Shown: piece after piece, positions 33,070-44,300 of the stretch
Numbering within the stretch: position 1 is the first letter of the stretch
Layout of the letters: each line of letters opens with the position of its first letter
Assembly: GCA_963693085.1 (NCBI GenBank)
Contig: OY856412.1
Coordinates: 1,406,580,694 to 1,406,644,693, forward strand
Direction of reading: 5' to 3'
Length of the DNA stretch: 64,000 nt
Source of the DNA: Alisma plantago-aquatica
Taxonomy: Eukaryota > Streptophyta > Magnoliopsida > Alismatales > Alismataceae
Made by a program: the position numbers and the translations under genes
The notes under the pieces: model-generated
Database searches by the model: none
What the model was told of the DNA's origin: nothing
What the model saw: only the letters and a program-made list of their open reading frames with translations

Positions 33070-34595
33070 CGGTTGTTTGGACAAATTCTTGAATATTTTC
33101 GATCTCAGAAAGTTCTTCTTCTATAATTTCCTCGAATTGCTTTTGATTAATCTTCTTAGATCCTCTTTTTGGAGATTCATTAGCATAATGTCCTATTTCC
33201 TGACATATAAAGCATTTACATTCTTTTGGTTTCTTTTTATTATAATTTTTCTTTCTTCTATAATATTTTTTGTTTCGGTTTAGGTTTAAATCCAAACCTT
33301 TTCCTTTTCTTGAATTTATATTTGTTTCTTCTATTATACCTCATTGGTTCACATCCTATGGTTATTGGATGAGTTATCTGGGAACAACAAAGTCCTTGTT
33401 TTACTACTTTATTTGTTTTTATACTTAGTGTGGCTTCTGCACACCATTCTTCTAATTTCATTCTTATAAATTCTATTCTTCCTCCTAATGTATCTGCTCT
33501 TTGTCCGATATATTGAGGATATAATTGCATCGCTTTAAATCCCCATGGGTCGGGTACCTTGGTATAAAATAAATTTAATAAACTCTTGCTGGTAACATTT
33601 TCTTTATCCGTTCTGTCATATATTTTATAAAAATATTCCTAAAATTTACATATATATTCATCAATTCGACACATATCACAGAGTTTTAAGTTATATAATA
33701 AAAAGATAAATCTCTGTTTTTCTTTTTCTTTTTCTGTGTCTTTATTTACATTCCACGTTTCACCTAAAAATTCTCTTCTTAATTCGTTTTCATAGTTGTT
33801 TACTACTTGAGCTAATGTGGTTGCTGTTCCTTTTACTGCTTCTTTATCGTTGTCAGTTAATCCTTTCCACCAATCTTCTACGATTCCTTGGAAGGTTAAA
33901 TGACAAAATCTTGATGCTGTTTCAATATCATAACTTTGTGACGTAATTGATAAATATGTGGCTTTTGCCCATCTTGTTATGGCTTCGTCTATATTTCTTA
34001 CACAATTTAAATTTAAATAAATTCCGTTAGCACTAATATATTCTTGATTCATATAATCAACTGGGGTTTCTATAGCAATATTACTTGGTCTTCTATCAGA
34101 TGCCCAATTTATTCCTTCGTATCTATTTCTATTAGTAGGTTTTCTTCTAAAGCTAGGATCTGACCAGTATCTAGCCCCTGGTTGTTCTGGTGTTTCATTT
34201 CTACTACCTTGTCCGCTTGGGACTGTTGTAGGAATAGGCATGGTTACTTGACTTCCAGAACTTTCTCCCTGTACTGGTTTCATGTTTACCGTTCTAACGT
34301 TTTCCGTTAATCTTACTATTTCTTGACTTAGACTTTCTAATTCTTCTGCTTCGGCTTCTAAGTATCTATTTTCTAATTGTTCAATTTTAAAATCGTCTGT
34401 TTCTTCTATCTGAAGAGGACATAAACTTATTTCATTTCCACTTGTTTGGAATAGGTTTATTTTTGATAAACATTCGTTATTTTGTTTTTCATACAAATAT
34501 TCCATTGTTCTTTGTAATTCCACTATCATTTCTTGGATCTGCTGAAAGTTTTTTGAATGGTTTTCATGAACCTGTACTTCTAGTTTCTTATACAT
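33014..34595 (-). pseudogene. Full-length coat protein, two lesions
   Basis: The only copy that keeps the capsid centre. ATG 34,595; the first 318 codons are open: N-terminal helix, acidic segment, Pro/Ser/Gln-rich linker, then a capsid core with AITRWAKATYL, CHLTFQGIVEDWWKGL and ETWNVN. A TAG at 33,639-33,641 interrupts the core; the same frame reopens and reaches the basic tract, where an extra T near 33,265 shifts it. The knuckle reads CFICQEIGHYANES (last Cys lost). Total about 525 codons, a usual size for a caulimovirid coat precursor. Confidence 0.8.
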
Positions 34596-34596
34596 A

Positions 34597-34959
34597 TTAT
34601 TCAATATTAACTTCAAATTCCAGATCTAAAGCTTCGTATATATTGTTATCTTATAAATCATTAAGTTCATTTTTCAAAACTTTATCTTTGAATTTTGAAT
34701 CGTTACATGGCTCTGATACCACTTCGTTGGTGCAGAAATTTCTGATTCTGTTATCATGCTTTGAAAACATACTCGAACTGCCCTTATGGGTGTTGTATGC
34801 TTTCTTAGCTTTTTCATTTTGTCTACAATGATTACATTTACATTTTTTAGATTGGATTCTTAATATCTTCTCCCTTATACTATGAGGTTTTCGCATAATT
34901 AAATTTATAGTGTAAGAAACTAGCATCCAGAAAGAAGACGATAACACTCTGAGTATCAT
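34597..34959 (-). pseudogene. Viral 120-aa ORF spanning primer site, unit 6
   Basis: Ends early at 34,651 through a GAA/GAT region change to TAA (LNDL then stop); otherwise open from ATG 34,959. Confidence 0.6.
34706..34721 (-). other. tRNA-iMet primer-binding site, unit 6
   Basis: Minus strand TGGTATCAGAGCCATG, unmutated; it precedes the only full-length coat gene. Confidence 0.85.
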
Positions 34960-35385
34960 AGATAGCAAGATAATCTGTATACCTGTGTTGCCCACCTCGC
35001 TTCCTCTTATCTTCAATCGCCAGCCGATCTTCTCTTAACGATTTCTAAGAGAAGTACTCCTTAGACTTCGACATTCCGGATCTCAGACTCCTCATCATCC
35101 TATAGCCTTCATGTCCCTGTGTCCTTATGCACTCTTTTTCTTGGTCGGACTTCTGGACGATGGCCTCCGGGATGGAATAAGGGAGAGATATCTCTCGACT
35201 GATGAAGATATAAGAACTGGGGGTGTAACGGGTTACACACTATCTTTCCTATTCTATGATAGTATAAGGATTATGATCCTCAAGCTGGAGCTTGTTTCCT
35301 ACACTTGTGGAATTAGCACGCAAGAATCATCTCAAGAACTTGAAATGGAATCTGGAATAGAATTAGGAAATTGAGCCTCTACTCT

Positions 35386-35659
35386 TTTATTGCAGGACCT
35401 AATTTACATACATAGCTACCCTTTGGGACTCCTTCCAACCACGAGTGCCTCTACTACTATCCCTCGAGAGTTTATATAGAGACTCTCTCGGTTACATTAC
35501 ATTGATGCTTCTCTTTTTTCTTTACATGGTTGTCGAACACTTGTCCGGTGGCGAGCGTTCTTCTTTTTGAAATCTTTCTCCAACGTACATCTGTCCGGTG
35601 GAGGGTTCTTTGTTGTTCTTTGCTTCTTGCAAGTGTCTTCTTACGTCATTGATGACGTG
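35386..35659 (-). promoter_or_regulatory. Viral promoter region, unit 6
   Basis: Double TGACG element 35,642-35,659, TATA box 35,471-35,479 and AATAAA 35,386-35,391, minus strand. Directs transcription leftwards through the full coat and MP-protease copy and into the plus-strand block. Confidence 0.7.
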
Positions 35660-35678
35660 TCTTCTTCTAGAATGCTTT

Positions 35679-37007
35679 TTATCGGCTTGTGCTGCTATGG
35701 CTGTCTCTTTCCATCTTATCTTGACATGCGGGACATATTTTCCCTTCATGTCTTCTGAGTTGGCAAAATATCTGCTGACATCTGTCGCTTGATTTGATTT
35801 GTCCGGTTTCTATTCTTTTTAGAAACCTTTCTAAATTGATTTTTGTGGATGTATTAGTTCTTCTCGTATTGGATAGAATAATTGTGTTATCTGAAGCTTT
35901 ATGAAGCCAACTTCGATTTTCATTAATTAATTTTTCCAATACTTGGCAAAGGACTTTTAATCCTAATGCCCTTCTAGTTTCAACAAATTCCTTGTTAACC
36001 TTGTTCTCTTCAAATTCTTTTCTGTAATCTGCGTCAATCTCTTTGACGTATTCTGGGGAAGATACCCCAATTTGAATGCAGTGTATTGGACTGAATTTCT
36101 TTAATTTTTCCCAGTCCTCCGATGCTGAGAAAATCTTGATATAAATGTCACTAGTAGGTTTTACTAGTGGACTATTGTTTTTAAATTCTCTAATTGCTCT
36201 AGCAATATTTTGGGGCAGTCCTTGTATCTCCCCAAGGTCTTGGCTTAAATATATTAAATTTGCAGCACCGATTCTGAAACAGTCTCTGATGGTTCTTGGA
36301 TCAACTCTTTTGTCAAAGTTAATCCTGGGATATATTCCCGTATGATCTGAAACACATGTTTCTGTCGTTTTGAGATTGTAAACAATCTCTAATAAAGTTA
36401 TATATTCGTTTTCATTTTTTGCTAAAAACTCTGCAAGACTCAATTGCAGGTCATACTCCTGCTCATTCTGAGATACCCTGAATTTAAATATCCTTTCGGG
36501 CATCAATTTTATATTTTCCGCTTTATTGCGGGATTTTTTCTCCGAAGAGATCATATTCTCCGCTGTTAGGCGGGAACTATTTTCTGAAGAAATAGCAGTT
36601 TGAAAACTGCTTCTTGCCACTTGGCTACTTTCTTTCTCCGAGGAGATAGTATTCTCAGCTGTAAAGCTGGTCTTAGCAGTTTTAAAGCTGCTTTCTTTTG
36701 CCGTCAGGCTTGTATTTTCAGTATTTTTTCTGACAAAATCAGAAATCTGGAGGGATATGTCTATCGGCCTTTTACCTGTCATTTTATCCGTCCTTGTTTC
36801 TGATCCTTTTTGTTGAGTCTCCCTTCTGAAGCAGTTTAAATCTGCAATTATTCCTGCAATGTCTTGTTTACTTTCTTCTATGTTATCAATAATTTTATCT
36901 TGCTTTTGGATCATCTCTACTAATTCTACGTAATTTTCTTGTAACAAATTATAATTTCATTGTAGTCGAGCTTCCAATTCTGCAAGTTTTTTGTCAACCT
37001 GCTCCAT
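35679..37007 (-). pseudogene. Transactivator-like protein with one stop, unit 6
   Basis: ATG 37,007. CGA-to-TGA at about 36,957 (residue 17) is the only stop; the following 422 codons are open to the natural end, including the CX4C/CX2C tail. An internal ATG could in principle initiate a shortened product. Confidence 0.8.
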
Positions 37008-37907
37008 TGTATTCTCTTGATAAAAAATCTGCAAGAACGTTAGTTTCTCCTTTAATAATTTCTATATCAAAAATATATTCTGCAAAGAATGTTTGCCATC
37101 TACTTAGTCTTTTATATTCTGGCGTGGATGGTAAATTATTTTTAATAAAAGCTTTTACCTGCGTATTATCAACTCTTACTAGGAATTTTTTAGGTAATAA
37201 AAAATAGGAAAACTTTTTAATTCCCTTTTTTAATGCTAATAATTCTTTTTCGTTTGAGTGATATCTTTTTTTTGTATCTGTAAATATTCCAGATGTATAT
37301 CTTCATATTTTTTCTTTTTGTTCATCTTTCTTTTTTAAGACTGCTCCCCAAAATTCTTCTGAGGCATCAGTTTCTATTATTAAGTCGTCATTTTCTAAAG
37401 GAAGATCTAATCTTGGTAAATTTTTAAATTTTTCTTTTATAAATCTAACATGATTTATGAGTTCTTCTGTCATAAGAAAAATAGTATTTTTCTTTAATAG
37501 TTTTTGTAAGGGATTCCTTAATTTTGCCAAATTTTCTATGAATTGTTCAACATATATTAAACATCCTAAAAATCTTTGTAATTGTTTTTTGTCTTCTAAT
37601 TTATCTGGAAACTTAACAATTTTTTCTACAATATGTTCCTGTAATTCTATTCCGCTTGAGTCCAATTTTAATCCTAGGAATTCTATCCTGGATTTACAAA
37701 TTTCAGTTTTCTTCTTAGATAATACTATTCCTGCTTTTTGACAAAGAAGGGAAAATATTTGTAAATGTTTATAATGTTCTTCCTTATTTTTACTGGCTAT
37801 CAAAATGTCATCAACATATACTAGACAAAAAGAATTATATGGTTCAAATACTTTGTCCATTCTTCTTTGATATATCTGCGGAGTATTTTTTAATCCAAAG
37901 GGCATTT
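36994..37907 (-). pseudogene. Viral RT / RNase H, truncated, unit 6
   Basis: Starts at [15 protein letters not shown] where RT is joined to the 120-aa ORF region at about 37,907. YVDDIL is present. A TGC-to-TGA stop (KIC to KI-stop, 37,303) in RNase H is shared with the copy at 40,178-41,282. Confidence 0.85.
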
Positions 37908-38143
37908 TCGTTGGTGCAGAACTTTCTGATTTTGTTATCATGCTTTGAAAACATACTCGAACTGCCCTTATGGGTGCTGTATGCTTTGTTAGCTTTTTCA
38001 TTTTTTCTACAATGATTACATTTACATTTTTTAGATTGGATTCTTAATATCTTCTCCCTTATACTACGAGGTTTTCGCATAATTAAATTTATAGTGTAAG
38101 AAACTAGCATCCAGAAAGAAGACGATAACACTCTGAGTATCAT
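37908..38143 (-). pseudogene. Fragment of viral 120-aa ORF, unit 7
   Basis: The N-terminal two thirds remain; the primer-binding site and C-terminus are lost at the RT joint near 37,907. The frame fuses to RT sequence out of phase. Confidence 0.65.
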
Positions 38144-38569
38144 AGATAGCAAGATAACCTGTATACCTGTGTTGCCCACCTCGCTTCCTCTTATCTTCAA
38201 TCGCCAGCCGATCTTCTCTTAACGATTTCTAAGAGAAGTACTCCTTAGACTTCGACGTTCCGGATCTCAGACTCCTCATCATCCTATAGCCTTCATGTCC
38301 CTGTGTCCTTATGCACTCTTTTGCTTGGTCGCACTTCTGGACGATGGCCTCCGGGATGGAATAAGGGAGAGATATCTCTCGACTGATGAAGATATAAGAA
38401 CTGGGGGTGTAACGGGTTACACACTATCTTTCCTATTCTATGATAGTACAAGGATTATGATCCTCAAGCTGGAGCTGGTTTCCTACACTTGTGGAATTAG
38501 CACGCAAGAATCATCTCAAGAACTTGAAATGGAATCTCGAATAGAATTAGGAAATCGAGCCTCTGCTCT

Positions 38570-38843
38570 TTTATTGCAGGACCTAATTTACATACATAGT
38601 TACCCTTTGGGACTCACTCCAACCACGAGTGCCTCTACTACTATCCCTCGAGAGTTTATATAGAGACTCTCTCGGTTACATTACATTGATGCTTCTCTTT
38701 TTTCTTTACATGGTTGTCGAACACTTGTCCGGTGGCGAGCGTTCTTCTTTTTGAAATCTTTCTCCAACGTACATCTGTCCGGTGGAGGGTTCTTTGTCGT
38801 TCTTTTCTTCTTGCAAGTGTCTTCTTACGTCATTGATGACGTG
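38570..38843 (-). promoter_or_regulatory. Viral promoter region, unit 7
   Basis: Double TGACG element 38,826-38,843, TATA box 38,655-38,663 and AATAAA 38,570-38,575, minus strand. Confidence 0.7.
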
Positions 38844-38862
38844 TCTTCTTCTAGAATGCTTT

Positions 38863-40191
38863 TTATCGGCTTGTGCTGCTATGGCTGTCTCTTTCCATCT
38901 TATCTTGACATGCGGGACATATTTTCCCTTCATGTTTTCTGAGTTGGCAAAATATCTGCTGACATCTGTCGTTTGATTTGATTTGTCCAGTTTCTATTCT
39001 TTTTAGAAACCTTTCTAAATTGATTTTTGTGGATGTATTAGTTCTTCTCGTATTGGATAGAATAATTGTGTTATCTGAAGCTTTATGAAGCCAACTTCGA
39101 TTTTCATTAATTAATTTTTCCAATACTTGGCAAAGGACTTTTAATCCTAATGCCCTTCTAGTTTCAACAAATTCCTTGTTAACCTTGTTCTTTTCAAATT
39201 CTCTTCTGTAATCTGCGTCAATCTCTTTGACGTATTCTGGGGAAGATACCCCAATTTGAATGCAGTGTATTGGACTGAATTTCTTTAATTTTTCCCAGTC
39301 CTCCGATGCTGAGAAAATCTTGATATAAATGTCACTAGTAGGTTTTACTAGTGGACTATTGTTTTTAAATTCTCTAATTGCTCTGGCAATATCTTGGGGC
39401 AGTCCTTGTATTTCCCCAAGGTCTTGGCTTAAATATATTAAATTTGCAGCTCTGATTCTGAAACAGTCTCTGATGATTCTTGGATCAGCTCCTTTGTCAA
39501 AGTTAATCCTGGGATATATTCCCGGATGATCTGGAACACATGTTTCTGTCGTTTTGAGATTGTAAACAATCTCTAATAAAGTTCTATATTCGTTTTCATT
39601 TTTTGCTGAAAACTCTACAAGACTCAATTGCAGGTCATACTCCTGCTCATTCTGAGATACCCTGAATTTAAATATCCTTTCGGGCATCAATTTTATATTT
39701 TCCGCTTTATTGCGGGATTTTTTCTCCGAAGAGATCATATTCTCCGCTGTTAGGCGGGAACTATTTTCTGAAGAAATAGCAGTTTGAAAACTGCTTCTTG
39801 CCACTTGGCTACTTTCTTTCTCCAAGGAGATAGTATTCTCAGCTGTAAAGCTGGTCTTAGCAGTTTTAAAGCTGCTTTCTTTTGCCGTCAGGCTTGTATT
39901 TTTAGTATTTTTTCTGACAGAATCAGAAATCTAGAGGGAAATGTCTATCGGCCTTTTACCTGTCATTTTATCCGTCCTTGTTTCTGATCCTTTTTGTTGA
40001 ATCTCCCTTCTGAAGCAGTTTAAATCTGCAATTATTCCTGCAATGTCTTGTTTACTTTCTTCTATGTTATCAATAATTTTATCTTGCTTTTGGATCATCT
40101 CTACTAATTCTACGTAATTTTCTTGTAACAAATTATAATTTCGTTGTAGTCGAGCTTCCAATTCTGCAAGTTTTTTGTCAACCTGCTCCAT
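38863..40191 (-). pseudogene. Transactivator-like protein with one stop, unit 7
   Basis: ATG 40,191. CAG-to-TAG at about 39,931 (DISL then stop) separates the coiled coil from a long open remainder (to 38,863). Confidence 0.8.
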
Positions 40192-41282
40192 TGTATTCTC
40201 TTGATAAAAAATCTGCAAGAACGTTAGTTTCTCCTTTAATAATTTCTATATCAAAAATATATTCTGCAAAGAATGTTTGACATCTACTTAATCTTTTATA
40301 TTCTGGCGTGGATGGTAAATTATTTTTAATAAAAGCTTTTACCTGCGTATTATCAACTCTTACTAGGAATTTTTTAGGTAATAAAAAATAGGAAAACTTT
40401 TTAATTCCCTTTTTTAATGCTAATAATTCTTTTTCGTTTGAGTGATATCTTTTTTCTGTATCTGTAAATGTTCCAGATGTATATCTTCATATTTTTTCTT
40501 TTTGTTCATCTTTCTTTTTTAAGACTGCTCCCCAAAATTCTTCTGAGGCATCGGTTTCTATTATTAAGTCGTCATTTTCTAAAGGAAGATCTAATCTTGG
40601 TAAATTTTTACATTTTTCTTTTATAAATCTAACATGATTTATGAGTTCTTCTGTCATAAGAAAAATAGTATTTTTCTTTAATAGTTTTTGTAAGGGATTC
40701 CTTAATTTTTCCAAATTTTCTATGAATTGTTCAGCATAATTTAAACATCCTAAAAATCTTTGTAATTGTTTTTTGTCTTCTAATTTATCTGGAAACTTAA
40801 CAATTTTTTCTACAATATGTTCCTGTAATTCTATTCCGCTTGAGTCCAATTTTAATCCTAGGAATTCTATCCTGGATTTACAAATTTCAGTTTTCTTCTT
40901 AGATAATACTATTCCTGCTTTTTGACAAAGAAGGGAAAATATTTGTAAATGTTTATAATGTTCTTCCTTATTTTTACTGGCTATTAAAATGTCATCAACA
41001 TATACTAGACAAAAAGAATTATATGGTTCAAATACTTTGTCCATTCTTCTTTGATATATCTGCGGAGCATTTTTTAATCCAAAGGGAATTACCGTCCATT
41101 CATAATGTCCTTGTGGAGTACTAAATGTTGTTAATGGTATACTTTTTTCATCTAATCGTATTTGGTAAAATCCCGATTTACAGTCAAATTTTGAATAAAT
41201 ATTTTTTCCTCTTGTCATATTTATTAAGGTTTCTTTATGTGGAAGAAAATATCCATCAAATTTGGTATATTGATTTAGTTTC
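40178..41282 (-). pseudogene. Viral RT / RNase H at the right end of the array
   Basis: RT begins mid-fingers ([11 protein letters not shown]) right at the AT-rich border and includes YVDDIL and the thumb; RNase H has the TGA at 40,487 shared with the 36,994-37,907 copy. The N-terminal RT part present next to the other AT arrays is missing here. Confidence 0.85.
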
Positions 41283-41353
41283 TTATATGTATATACATAT
41301 GTATATATATATCATATATATACATATATAGGTATATATATACATATATATAT
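41283..41353. repeat. AT-rich microsatellite at the virus-host border
   Basis: It contains the same TATATCATATATATACATATA and AGGTATA run found in internal arrays 1-3. Instead of RNase H codons it then continues as TA repeat into unique host sequence (GACATGCC...). It is the likely original target microsatellite. Confidence 0.8.
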
Positions 41354-44300
41354 GACATGCCTTTTCATCCAGGGTGCACCTTTCCACCCGACTTAGGCTT
41401 GAGATTTTATGGATCTCTACCCTACTTAAATAATACTAGTCTGATCTTTTGACATATATTGCTTATAACTGTTTATGATATTGAAATTTCATTGTGATAT
41501 TGTTTAAGGCAAGAAACTCTTTTATTGATATCTTCTTTTAATGTTCTCTTTGATATCTGGTGTTCTTTATCCCTCTTGATTTGGTAAACCTTTCATATTT
41601 TATTGTTGTGCTTTTTTCCTAATATTTCTCAGTCATATTTATATGCACATACCAACTTTTATGCTGATAACATCCATTTTGTCTTGTCTTGTTGGGGTAT
41701 GCTTCCAACCCCTAGGTGAAAGACATATAAGACTTGACATGATGACGTGGACCTGGCTAGTGGAGCCGACTCTTGGGAGATAGACTTGAGATAGTTTGGA
41801 CTTTCCTCTACCTAGATGTTAAAGTTGTTTCTTTCCTTTAAACCCCAAGTGGGAGATTATTATGTAAACTTGTGAAATTGAATATTGTAATTACATTTAT
41901 TCACGCTGCTATACTTTGGTCTTGTATACCATTCACTTGAGAAAAATACACCTATTTCGAGATACTTGTTTGTGTGTTTCAATTATATGTGTTTATTCCT
42001 CAAATTAAGTAATAAGTGGATCCCCTCTTGGGTAAAGTATGTGTTAGTAAACCACTAATAGGTGCAGTGAAGAAATCAAATGTACATATAGGGGTTCAGA
42101 TACTAGAACTAAGGGTGTTCTCAGTCCAAAGGGCTAAGTGCAATTAGGTAAGTTCAAAATAAAATAAGAGGATGATAAAAAAAATAATGAGGTTCTCTTT
42201 TCAGGAATGAGTTTATTGAATACAAAAAATCTTGCCAAATAATTGCATAAACATGCATAGGAAAAGAATACATGTGTAGTAAACAGGAAAAATTAGATAA
42301 TGAAAACATACCAGCAGAAGATAAGACATCTACCACAAAATATGTTGTTGAGAAGGAATAGGTACACATTTTATATTTCAATTACTACATGAAATAATAA
42401 ATCTGAATAAATATATGGTTTGGAAATATTTCACATGCATACATAAAATCACATATATTAAATTATACTAGTTAGTACTTCACAATGTCTAAGAAAAGAA
42501 TTGCAAAGTTTGTTTCATATATCACAACTAAGGATAAGCAATAAGGGTACCAAGCAATTGCGATCATAAATTACTGACAAGTACAATATGAAGAATGTAT
42601 CTTTTGAAGTTGACTCACAAAGAGATTTAAGTGTTAAAGCCATGCATCATTTTAAAGACAATAGAGTTTAGTCATACACATGCACAATTAAGATAGGGAG
42701 ATGTGTCAAAGTAGTGGCACCCAACTGGTACAAGTGATGTTGTATGACTGATAGGTCTCAAGTTCAGAACCCATATGCGACGAGACGTATGAATCACCAT
42801 TAAGAAAAGGATATTCAAGCTCATCATATCCATTGCCTTATTACTCTCATTTGCTTGTGTTGAATCCTACAACTTCTAATATCCCTCTCCATGGAGGTCA
42901 TAGGCAGCGACAGTCAAATTTGTCGATCTCTAGACTTGTGCTATATGTGTGTCATGTGCGATGCAGGATTCTAGAACCATAAATACCTCAGGGGACACAC
43001 TCACTGGTGCATTAAGCGGTAACATCAGGATGTAATGAATGAACACCACAATCATTATCGCCTTTTCCTATGAAGAAAACCCCATGGTTGGCTCCTCTGT
43101 TACAACAACACTTTCGACAACAACAACTTGATTTGTTCAGACATGCCCCTTTGATGACATGGATCTCGCCCTACAATGGGGCAACCATCACGGCCACTAT
43201 ATCATGATGAAGATTACAATGATATTAATGAATAAGATGATGACAAGGAGGATGACATCACCTTGGTCCCTCATTTGGGATGTTGACTTGTGTTGGCAAG
43301 CAATGGTGGATACTTGCATACATATAATGAAATTAGTCTCATAAATTCAACTAAATTTATCTAGATTGGTTTATGTTGATTCTTAGTAAACTTGATTTTA
43401 ATTGCTAATGGTGTAGAATCATTTCTGGTTTATTAATAATATGAACTTAAAACCCATTTATAAAAATAAGAGAGATGCACATACTTAATTTTATCGACTA
43501 ACCTATTTCTAGGGGTGAAATTCACAATTCAAAAGTCTTCAAGATTATTGATTAGAGAGCTAGAAAGTAGGAGAGTATTTAATTTTTTTGTCTTGGAATA
43601 AAAATTTGTTCACTTTTATTTGTGATGAGGTTTTTTTTTCTAGGATCATGATTCACTATTTTCCCATCATCGACGCTTGTAGATTCTAGCTAGGTTATAA
43701 AAGAATGATGTTTTTTTAATTCTAGTATATCATATTTTATCGATTAGGCCTTCAGTTATTATTTAGAGTTTAATGTACTATAATCTCATTTAGTCACTAG
43801 GTTCAAAGATGCTCATTTGATTAGATATTATTTATCAAAGCACCCTTGAACTATCTAGAGTTTAAATCCAGCATACCTTATTGTATAATAGTCATATACT
43901 GATTATTGAATCTCAATTAGGTATAGGAATACAAATATGTACCATATTGATATATGAAAGTAGATTCATATCGTCTAAACTAGCACATACCGTAGACTCA
44001 TTCATATATATACATTACATTTTTAAAATACTTGCTAATAAATATTCTCTCTCTTTTTACCCTATAGTTATCAAATAAGCCGATGTAATTAATATACTTC
44101 CTATATCCATTGGCATTTCTAATTACTATTGACTATAAATATGTATATATGTGTGTGCGTAGGGTTTTAAATTTGTTAAAGATAAATTAGCATATTAAGA
44201 AAATAGTTACTAGTAATTACTAAAATCACACTTTTTCTATATAAATATTATCAATAAACTATATAATTTATCAAAATATAGGATTCATTGATGAGATAAC

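Larger units (their letters stand above)
1..41353. mobile_element. Endogenous pararetrovirus array (Caulimoviridae), multi-copy, rearranged
   Basis: Seen: the same viral segments recur many times. They include RT with YVDDIL, RNase H, a 30K movement protein, a CCHC coat protein, a coiled-coil transactivator-like protein, TATA leaders and tRNA-Met primer sites. Orientation is minus for 1-25,870 and 31,734-41,282 and plus for 25,911-31,733. Primer sites of successive minus units lie at 1,919, 9,629, 17,169 and 23,184. After removing the inserted LTR the spacings are about 4.47, 7.54 and 6.02 kb, that is a 4.47-kb core plus 0, 2 or 1 RT modules of about 1.54 kb. No integrase or LTR belongs to the virus, as expected for caulimovirids, which integrate passively. 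The right end abuts AT-rich host DNA near 41,353; the left end is outside the window. Retained pieces add up to about 6.5 kb of viral genome. Genus is uncertain; the coat-MP-PR-RT-TAV order recalls cavemo- and solendoviruses. Confidence 0.93.

Noticed and set aside
1..41353. An active or infectious virus
   Set aside because: No complete unit exists: the protease-RT joint is absent in every copy and nearly all genes carry stops or frame shifts.
41846..41860. Copia-like polypurine tract CAAGTGGGAGA as evidence for a full copia element at 41.4-41.9 kb
   Set aside because: No LTR pair, pol motif or target duplication nearby; kept only as a possible scrap.
42715..42780. Possible tRNA-derived SINE head (GGTACAAGTG ... 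AAGTTCAGAACCC)
   Set aside because: Box-like motifs are weak, no poly(A) or T tail and no target duplication found.
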